Positions 1 through 4,946 of a DNA stretch of 8,029 nt are shown piece after piece. The notes beneath the pieces are model-generated. The model saw only the letters and a program-made list of their open reading frames with translations. It ran no database searches and was not told the DNA's origin. This DNA comes from Rhizobiaceae bacterium (lineage in GTDB: Bacteria; Pseudomonadota; Alphaproteobacteria; Rhizobiales; Rhizobiaceae), in NCBI GenBank assembly GCA_028865845.1, contig JAGWJK010000156.1, positions 1-8,029 of the forward strand. The letters run 5' to 3'. How positions within the stretch are numbered: position 1 is the stretch's first letter; each line of letters starts with the position of its first letter. A program made the position numbers and the translations under genes.

Positions 1-188
1 CACTGGTTTCGCCGATGGCGCTGGTCTCGAACATCTTGACGGTCGTTGCCATGGCGGCACTCGGCCTCTCCGTCAACATTCGCGCTGTTGCCCATGCCGG
101 TGGCAAGGTCATCACCGCCGCAACGCTTTCACTTCTGACTTTGGGAGTGATCAGCTATGGGCTGATTGCCGTTCTACAAATCCAGTAG
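1..188 (+). CDS. YeiH/UPF0324 family putative sulfate exporter, C-terminal fragment
   Basis: This is the 3' end of a gene that starts left of the window. The reading frame has codons beginning at base 3 and ends at a TAG at 186-188, leaving about 61 residues. The protein end is hydrophobic. One membrane segment covers roughly MALVSNILTVVAMAALGLSV, followed by a short polar loop (NIRAVAHAGGK) and a last membrane segment (VITAATLSLLTLGVISYGLIAVL) before a four-residue tail. The AMAALGLS stretch followed by a basic loop matches what I recall of the C-terminus of UPF0324/YeiH inner-membrane proteins (Cons_hypoth698), often annotated as putative sulfate exporters; the transport substrate is not well established. 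It is the only plus-strand gene here, and its last 38 bases overlap the end of the convergent GGDEF/EAL gene. Family confidence is good, function is uncertain. Confidence 0.78.
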   Translation, partial: LVSPMALVSNILTVVAMAALGLSVNIRAVAHAGGKVITAATLSLLTLGVISYGLIAVLQIQ

Positions 189-2040
189 ACCCCGCCTTGC
201 CGGCAGAATGAGAGGGGGCCCGGGCAAGATCGGGCCTCTGTATCGATGTCAGCAGGATCGCGATATCGTTGAATGAAGCAGGGTAGCCGATAGCATAGCC
301 CTGCAGCCCGTCGCAGCCGGCGCGGGCAAGCAGCCGGGCATGCTCCTCTGTCTCCACCCCTTCGGCGATGACTTCCACGCCGAGCGCCCTGGCGATTTCG
401 ACGATCGATCCGACCAGCCGTCGCTGGTCGTCGGAGATCGTGATCGCCGTCACCAGTTGCCGGTCGATCTTCAAGCGCTTGGGTTTCAGCTTCACCAATC
501 CGATCAAAGAAGCATGGCCGGAGCCGAAATCATCGATCTCGATATCGATCCCCATCTTCTTGATGCCCTCGATATTGGCGAGCAATATGTCGTCGGGATC
601 GTCGAGGAAAATCGTCTCGATCAATTCGAAGACGATGGCGTGGTGCGGTATCTCCAGCGCCGACAGCCGTTCGATCAGATGCGGATCGCCAAGCCGGCGT
701 CCGGAAATATTTACCGCGACGCGCGGCGGCGTCAGTCCCTGTCGCGCCCACGCGTTTCGGTCGGCAAGCACGTGATTGAGAATGGCCGCATCGATCTCGG
801 AGGTCAGTCCGTATTCATCCGCGATCTTCAGAAAGGCAACAGGTGGCAGCAAGCCCTTTTCCGGATGCCGCCAGCGGGCGAGCGCTTCAAGCCCGATGAT
901 GCGCCGGGTGCGCGCGTCCACCTGGGTTTGATAGAACGGCACGATTTCCTGTCGCGACAATGCCAGCCGCAGCTCTTCGGCAAGTTGCCTTTCGGCGAGC
1001 AGATCGGCCTGAAGGCTCGGCGTAAAGAATTCGACGCGATTACGGCCGAGTTTCTTGGCATGATAGAGAGCGATATCCGACTCGGCGAGCAGATTCCGAT
1101 CGGTATTGGCGGTGCTCCATGCGGCACCGATCGAGGCGCCGATTTGAAACTGCTCATGACCGAAGCGTATGTCGCGCCGCAGCCGCCAGAGCATGTCTTC
1201 GGCAATGGACTGCAGCTCGTCGCCATCTTTAACGTTGATCAAGACAGCGACGAATTCGTCGCCGCCGACACGCGCAACCATGTCGCATGACGCCGTCGCG
1301 CCGGAAATCCGCGCCGCTGCGCTCTGCAGCGTCGTGTCGCCGGCCGCATGACCCCATTTGTCGTTGACCTGCTTGAAGCGGTCGAGATCGATATGCAGAA
1401 CCGCAATCGTCTCGACGGTCGGGTCTGCGTGCAGCTCCGCCAGCCGCCGGTCGAAATAGCGCCGGTTGGGCAAACCGGTCAGGTAATCATGGTCGGCAGC
1501 GTGCTCGATGCGCTCCCTGCTCTGCTCCAGCGCAACGGCGCGGGCTTCCGCCACCGCCTTCTGCGCGGTGAGTTCGCGATTGATCAAGACGTCGTCGGTG
1601 ACATCCCATTCCGCGCCGATGAAAGCGGGTTCACCATCCGTGCCTTCAAAAAAATGTGCGCGCGACCGCAGATAGCGGACCTCGCCATCAGGCAGAATGA
1701 TACGGAATTGCGAGTTATATTGTCCCTTTTCGGCGATCGCTCGGTCGAACTCCGCCGAAGCGCGCTCATAATCATCCGGATGAATGGAATTCTTCCAAAC
1801 TGACGAAGAGACCTTGCGATCGGTTCTCCCGGTCTGGTAAAGCTTGTGCATCTGCAGATCCCAGAGCACTTCTTCTTCCGTGAGATTGTGTTCCCAGACG
1901 CCGATTTGAGACGTCTCCAGCGCCAACTCCAGCCTCCTCAGAAGGTCCTGGAATTCCTGCTCGGATCGTCCTGACAACGCCTCTTCCACCGAGTTCGAAC
2001 CCCTATCGGACGCTGGAAAGCCTGCTTGATTGCGCGGCAT
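151..2040 (-). CDS. PAS-GGDEF-EAL cyclic-di-GMP synthase/phosphodiesterase
   Basis: A 629-residue cytosolic signalling enzyme that should make and/or break cyclic di-GMP; no signal peptide or membrane segment is visible. A PAS domain of the PAS_3 type covers about residues 35-150 (IHPDD near 86-90) and is followed by a helical linker. The GGDEF domain covers about 183-340: metal and substrate residues D218, N226, D227, H231 and D235 are present, and the signature GGDEF is at 259-263. The usual RxxD inhibitory site reads A250-S-C-D253, so product inhibition at that site should be lost. The EAL domain covers about 355-600 and has the expected catalytic set: E384 (EAL 384-386), N444, E472, E475, D503/D504 (DDFG), K524, E560 and Q580. 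Both domains therefore look competent, and net activity cannot be predicted. The first ATG is used although its ribosome site is weak, because the next Met (residue 64) lies inside the PAS domain. The last 12 or so codons overlap the convergent YeiH-like gene. Confidence 0.95.
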   Translation of the reverse strand: MPRNQAGFPASDRGSNSVEEALSGRSEQEFQDLLRRLELALETSQIGVWEHNLTEEEVLWDLQMHKLYQTGRTDRKVSSSVWKNSIHPDDYERASAEFDRAIAEKGQYNSQFRIILPDGEVRYLRSRAHFFEGTDGEPAFIGAEWDVTDDVLINRELTAQKAVAEARAVALEQSRERIEHAADHDYLTGLPNRRYFDRRLAELHADPTVETIAVLHIDLDRFKQVNDKWGHAAGDTTLQSAAARISGATASCDMVARVGGDEFVAVLINVKDGDELQSIAEDMLWRLRRDIRFGHEQFQIGASIGAAWSTANTDRNLLAESDIALYHAKKLGRNRVEFFTPSLQADLLAERQLAEELRLALSRQEIVPFYQTQVDARTRRIIGLEALARWRHPEKGLLPPVAFLKIADEYGLTSEIDAAILNHVLADRNAWARQGLTPPRVAVNISGRRLGDPHLIERLSALEIPHHAIVFELIETIFLDDPDDILLANIEGIKKMGIDIEIDDFGSGHASLIGLVKLKPKRLKIDRQLVTAITISDDQRRLVGSIVEIARALGVEVIAEGVETEEHARLLARAGCDGLQGYAIGYPASFNDIAILLTSIQRPDLARAPSHSAGKAGSTGFVERQSAHS

Positions 2041-2258
2041 CTTTGCACCGCAACCTTTAGCGATATTTAATAACCCCCCAAGAGTTGTAGAGTTCCATGC
2101 GCTTGCGCAGACTGGATAGTTTTTTGGTTAATTATGGTTCAGCAAGTTCGCGGATGCGTTGAATTGACGGCATCGGCAGGTTCGCGCTTACGCTGCATAC
2201 CCGAACGCCTGCATGTCCGCCGTTATTTGCAACGCGCCGCCAGATCGATGACGACGCA
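2041..2258. other. Intergenic gap between the sugar-acid operon and the GGDEF/EAL gene
   Basis: This 218-bp gap has no convincing gene. The half nearest the GGDEF/EAL start (2041-2140) is AT-rich for this genome and presumably carries that gene's promoter; I could not pick a convincing -35/-10 pair. The other half follows the stop codon of the beta-hydroxyacid dehydrogenase and shows no hairpin followed by a T-run, so read-through from the operon into the GGDEF/EAL gene cannot be excluded. Two near-identical 11-mers (2142-2152 and 2176-2186, one mismatch) occur in direct orientation. An open frame crossing the gap has no family resemblance and overlaps the upstream gene, so it is not called. 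Confidence 0.6.
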
Positions 2259-3143
2259 TCAAACCTTCCCGTGAGCGTTCTTCTCTTCGAGATGCAGCAG
2301 CAGGCCGCTGTGATCCTTCTCGGCACCGCCGCTGGCAACGAAGTCGGCAAACTCCGCCCGCACCGCCTCTGTCAGCGGCAAGCTGAGCGAGAGGCTTCTT
2401 GCCGTATCAAGAATGGTGTCTAGGTCCTTGAGCTGGTTGCGCGATGTGCCGCCGGGCTCGAAATTGCGATCGATCATGCGCTGGCCATGAAGTTCCAAAA
2501 TCCGGCTTTCGGCAAAGCCGCCGCGAATGGCAGCGCGGAAGGCTTCGCGCGATCCGCCGCCCGCTTCGACCAAGAGCATGGCTTCGGCGACAGCGCCGAT
2601 AGTGACGGCAACGATCTGCTGGTTGCCGAGCTTGGCGAGCTGGCCCGTACCGCTTGGCCCGACATGCGTCACGCGACCCAGAGGCGCGAGCACCTCCTTG
2701 ATGCTGTCGATTACGGCGGCCTCGCCCCCGGCCATGATCGCAAGCGTTCCAGCCGCCGCCCCGACGACACCGCCCGAGACAGGAGCATCAATATGATGGA
2801 TGCCACGCTCCGCGAGCTTTGCAGCATGGTCGCGGGCAACCGCCGGCGAGATCGAGCTGTTGTCGACGACGACGGCTCCCGGCTCCAGGGCTTCGGCAAC
2901 CCCACTGCCGAACAGGACTTCCGTGACAGCGCCGCCATTGGTCAGCATGGTGAAAAGAACCGCAGCACCCTTGGCCGCTTCCACGGGCGTTGCCGCAACC
3001 GTCGCGCCATCGGCAATCAGCGCTTCTGCCTTGCTGTGATCACGGTTCCAGACGGTGACCGCAAAACCGGCGCCAAGTAGCCGCCGCGCCATCGGCGCGC
3101 CCATCAAACCCGTTCCCAGAAATGCGATCTTGGTCGTGGTCAT
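2259..3143 (-). CDS. Beta-hydroxyacid dehydrogenase family NAD(P)-dependent oxidoreductase (possible threonate/hydroxyacid dehydrogenase)
   Basis: A 294-residue member of the 3-hydroxyisobutyrate dehydrogenase / tartronate semialdehyde reductase family, at full family length. The N-terminal Rossmann fold starts with GTGLMGAPMA (10-19). The second strand ends in W32-N33-R34, with no acidic residue where NAD-specific enzymes usually have one, which suggests NADP(H) preference (inference). The substrate loop DAPVSGG is at 119-125, the expected catalytic lysine is K171 in GTGQLAKLGNQ, and the conserved KDLD lysine is K239 in the all-helical C-terminal domain. The ATG overlaps the TGA of denD (ATGA at 3140-3143), and an AAGGA-like ribosome site lies at 3151-3158, so translation is probably coupled. 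Pairing with denD raises LtnD-type L-threonate dehydrogenase as a candidate. The sequence looks more like generic family members, so I give no symbol; 2-hydroxy-3-oxopropionate reductase is another possibility. Confidence 0.93.
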   Translation of the reverse strand: MTTTKIAFLGTGLMGAPMARRLLGAGFAVTVWNRDHSKAEALIADGATVAATPVEAAKGAAVLFTMLTNGGAVTEVLFGSGVAEALEPGAVVVDNSSISPAVARDHAAKLAERGIHHIDAPVSGGVVGAAAGTLAIMAGGEAAVIDSIKEVLAPLGRVTHVGPSGTGQLAKLGNQQIVAVTIGAVAEAMLLVEAGGGSREAFRAAIRGGFAESRILELHGQRMIDRNFEPGGTSRNQLKDLDTILDTARSLSLSLPLTEAVRAEFADFVASGGAEKDHSGLLLHLEEKNAHGKV

Positions 3144-4126
3144 GGCAGCCGTCCTTCCAGCTCGTCATCGATATGGACGCGAATGATTTCATCGAAAGAA
3201 CTCTCGGCAGTGAAACCGAGTTCCCTCGCCCGCGTCGCGGTGAACCCCTGCGCCCAGCCGGAGACGATGCGCATCACCAGCTCGTCCGGTTCGCGGCGAA
3301 TGAGATTGACCGCCTTGTCGCCGGCGGCACGGCGCAGGGCTTCGATCTGTTCGCCGACCGTGGCGCTGACGCCTGGCATCGACAGGCTGCGGTCCGCGCC
3401 GAGCGGCGCCAAATCGATCGTGGCACCGTGGATCAGGAAGCCGACCGCCGAGCGCGGCGATGCATGCCAGTGCCTGACCTCTTCCGGTACCGGTAGCACC
3501 GCTTCCATGCCAATCAACGGCTCGCGCAATATTCCCGAAAAGAAACCGGATGCCGCGCGGTTCGGTTTTCCCGGGCGAATGCAGATGGTCGGCAGGCGAA
3601 TGCCGATGCCGTCGAGAAAGCCGCGCCTGGTATAATCGGCAAGCAGCAGTTCGCTCATCGCCTTCTGCGTGCCATAGCTGGTGAGCGGCGTTAGGTGGAA
3701 ATCGTCAGGGATGGGCGTCGGGAACGGCGCGCCGAACACGGCGCAGGACGAGGTGAAGACAACGCGCGGCTTGTAGCCATCTTCGGCATTGGCGGCACGG
3801 ATCGCCTCGAACAACTGCCGGGTGCCGTCGAGATTGATGCGATAGCCCTTTTCAAAATCGAGCTCGGCCTCGCCCGAGACGATCGCCGCGAGATGAAAGA
3901 TGACATCGGGCCGCTTGGCGATCAGTTTTTCGGCAACGCCGGGCTGCGACAGATCCCTTGCCCGCGTCTTCACCTTGCCGCCGAAACCTTCCGGCGTCGC
4001 GGGTTCGATGACGTCGATTAGCGTCAGCCGGGTGATTTCGGCGCCGCCAAGACCGCCATCGGCCACCAGCCGCGCAGTCAATTTCCGGCCGATCATGCCG
4101 GCCGCCCCGATGATCGCAATATGCAT
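3140..4126 (-). CDS. denD: D-erythronate dehydrogenase (extended SDR / epimerase-like fold)
   Basis: A 328-residue NAD-dependent oxidoreductase, predicted to oxidise D-erythronate to 2-oxotetronate in the cytosol as the entry step of four-carbon sugar-acid breakdown. The N-terminus MHIAIIGAAGMIG gives the GxxGxxG nucleotide motif (G7, G10, G13). Strand 2 ends in D38, as in NAD-preferring enzymes. The SDR active site is S126/S127 with Y151-G-T-Q-K155. The central block LPTICIRPGKPNRAASGFFS (179-198) and the C-terminal GFTAESSFDEII (304-315) are stretches I associate with the DenD group and not with sugar-nucleotide epimerases. The start chosen is the ATG at 4126, placed four bases after GGAGGAA (4131-4137) and directly before the Rossmann strand. 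An in-frame TTG 18 bases upstream is rejected. It is the first gene of a two-gene operon and overlaps the next gene by ATGA. The kinase, isomerase and aldolase of the pathway are not here. Confidence 0.87.
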   Translation of the reverse strand: MHIAIIGAAGMIGRKLTARLVADGGLGGAEITRLTLIDVIEPATPEGFGGKVKTRARDLSQPGVAEKLIAKRPDVIFHLAAIVSGEAELDFEKGYRINLDGTRQLFEAIRAANAEDGYKPRVVFTSSCAVFGAPFPTPIPDDFHLTPLTSYGTQKAMSELLLADYTRRGFLDGIGIRLPTICIRPGKPNRAASGFFSGILREPLIGMEAVLPVPEEVRHWHASPRSAVGFLIHGATIDLAPLGADRSLSMPGVSATVGEQIEALRRAAGDKAVNLIRREPDELVMRIVSGWAQGFTATRARELGFTAESSFDEIIRVHIDDELEGRLP

Positions 4127-4320
4127 GAAATTCCTCCATCGCAAACGACCGTCAGCGGGCAGTTCCTCCAGCCCGATGTACGTTCATCATTTTGCCTATG
4201 TGTTTGATAAACCGATGCGGCGATCTTGCAAATCAAATCGGCGCGCCCGGCAAAGTTTTCTGTGATGCGGAATGCCGCATCCCGGGAATAACATTAGATG
4301 CCGGCCAGTCGTTGGCAGCC
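4127..4320. other. Intergenic region upstream of the denD operon
   Basis: This 194-bp region must contain the denD promoter and the end of the SnoaL-like transcript. Read on the minus strand it has a 7-bp hairpin (GATGCGG 4264-4270 with CCGCATC 4275-4281, 4-base loop). No T-run follows it, so it is a weak terminator candidate at best. Closer to denD is a 6-bp inverted repeat (TTTGAT 4203-4208 and ATCAAA 4232-4237) that could be an operator. A weak -35/-10 candidate (TTGCAA, 16-bp spacer, TATCAA on the minus strand, about 4205-4232) overlaps this repeat. None of these sites is near consensus. No gene is seen here. Confidence 0.45.
4131..4137 (-). promoter_or_regulatory. Ribosome binding site of denD
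   Basis: On the minus strand GGAGGAA sits four bases before the ATG at 4126-4124 (six bases counted from GGAGG). This near-consensus site decides the start: the alternative in-frame TTG at 4144 lies on the far side of it and has no comparable site. Confidence 0.85.
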
Positions 4321-4740
4321 TCAGGCGAATTCCACCAATCCGGCGATTTCCGCTGCCTGGAGCGTATCGATGAACTCCTCGATCTCCACCAGGGCGCCGT
4401 CGCGGAAAGTCAGCTTGTCCACGATTTCCGTCTCGATGGTCCGATCTGCCGGGACGAAACGCACAGGCCCAGAGCGGTGAACGAACGCCGTGTTGCCGTC
4501 GATATGAACACTGATGGTCCGCAGGCCGGAAAAATCCCAAATACCCATCAGCGCGCCTAACGTGCCACGAAGGGATTCCGGACCGGCGGCGCGCTGTGTC
4601 ATTTGACCGAGCCGGTCGCTTCCGACGATGCGAAATCCGCAGTCCGGATGCGTGAGCGCCATCAAACCATCGAGGTCGTTGCCATCCCGCGCCTGATAGA
4701 TCGCCTGCACTGCACGCTCGATGTCGCTTCGTTCGACCAT
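4321..4740 (-). CDS. SnoaL-like / NTF2-fold protein
   Basis: A 139-residue protein of the SnoaL-like, nuclear transport factor 2 superfamily, a cone-shaped alpha+beta fold used by many small isomerases, hydrolases and ligand-binding proteins. The N-terminal helices (IERAVQAIYQARDGNDLDGLMAL, residues about 7-29) lead into HPDCGFRIVG. A central region WDFSGLRTISVHIDGNTAFV (68-87) follows, and the closing strands contain the family-typical FRDGALVEIEEFIDT (112-126). Length is normal for a single-domain member. The ATG at 4740 is supported by GGGAGGG on the minus strand at 4753-4747, six bases upstream. It lies downstream of the RND gene on the same strand, but a strong terminator stands between them, so it probably has its own promoter. 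Nothing here identifies its ligand, and a link to the denD operon or to the pump is not supported. No signal peptide is visible. Confidence 0.9.
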   Translation of the reverse strand: MVERSDIERAVQAIYQARDGNDLDGLMALTHPDCGFRIVGSDRLGQMTQRAAGPESLRGTLGALMGIWDFSGLRTISVHIDGNTAFVHRSGPVRFVPADRTIETEIVDKLTFRDGALVEIEEFIDTLQAAEIAGLVEFA

Positions 4741-4746
4741 GGCCAG

Positions 4747-4753
4747 CCCTCCC
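4747..4753 (-). promoter_or_regulatory. Ribosome binding site of the SnoaL-like gene
   Basis: GGGAGGG on the minus strand, separated by six bases from the ATG at 4740-4738. It settles the start at residue MVERSD and argues against the much longer same-frame reading that runs back through the terminator and into the RND gene. Confidence 0.85.
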
Positions 4754-4769
4754 GCATTTGCCGAAGCGA

Positions 4770-4800
4770 GATTGCGCCCGATTTCCGCGATTTGCAATCG
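4770..4800. repeat. Nested inverted repeats upstream of the SnoaL-like gene
   Basis: CGATT (4788-4792) and AATCG (4796-4800) flank a 3-base centre. GATTGC at 4770-4775 is also matched by GCAATC at 4794-4799. The cluster lies 30-60 bases upstream of the SnoaL-like start codon, where an operator or promoter element would be expected. No regulator can be named, and short repeats like these also arise by chance. Confidence 0.35.
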
Positions 4801-4867
4801 AAGGATGCAGAAGATTCTGGAACCATCGCAGCCCGCTTGCGCAACGCACGCCGATGATTTCACGGGG

Positions 4868-4901
4868 CAAAGAAAAAGGGCGGGACCTTGCGGTCCCGCC
4901 C
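4868..4901 (-). terminator. Rho-independent terminator of the RND pump operon
   Basis: A perfect 10-bp GC-rich stem (4878-4887 with 4892-4901) closes on a 4-base loop that reads GCAA on the minus strand, a GNRA tetraloop. On the minus strand it is followed directly by TTTTTCTTTG. It lies 46 bases past the TAA of the RND gene. The polarity of the T-run shows that it stops minus-strand transcripts coming from the pump, which isolates the SnoaL-like gene. Confidence 0.93.
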
Positions 4902-4906
4902 GAGGG

Positions 4907-4940
4907 CATGCCCGGCACTGGGGGTCGGAAGCCGGGCATG
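4907..4940. repeat. Perfect 10-bp inverted repeat between the RND stop and its terminator
   Basis: CATGCCCGGC (4907-4916) and GCCGGGCATG (4931-4940) form a perfect stem with a 14-base loop. It begins six bases past the RND stop codon and ends five bases before the terminator stem. No T-run follows it on either strand, so it is unlikely to terminate alone. It may shield the 3' end of the mRNA or be a palindromic repeat. Confidence 0.8.
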
Positions 4941-4946
4941 GCTGCC

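Noticed and set aside
340..1290. A 316-codon open frame on the plus strand, antisense to the GGDEF/EAL gene
   Set aside because: It lies entirely inside a confirmed GGDEF/EAL coding region and shows no recognisable domain; GC-rich third positions explain the lack of stops.
2098..2109. A 5-bp inverted repeat TGCGC-TT-GCGCA
   Set aside because: A two-base loop is too tight for a stable hairpin and no T-run follows in the direction of transcription, so it is not a terminator.
2142..2186. An 11-bp direct repeat with one mismatch (GCAAGTTCGCG and GCAGGTTCGCG)
   Set aside because: Two short copies with no third repeat, no palindrome and no regular array; this is compatible with chance in GC-rich DNA.
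2132..2350. A 72-codon minus-strand frame across the gap after the beta-hydroxyacid dehydrogenase
   Set aside because: Its first third is an out-of-frame reading of the dehydrogenase 3' end, and the remainder has no motif or supported start.
4127..4144. An in-frame TTG start six codons upstream for denD
   Set aside because: The ribosome site lies between the TTG and the ATG at 4126, and the ATG begins exactly at the first Rossmann strand.
4196..4939. A 247-codon minus-strand frame overlapping the SnoaL-like gene
   Set aside because: It overlaps the whole SnoaL-like gene in another frame, starts inside the hairpin after the RND gene, and its arginine-rich product resembles no family.
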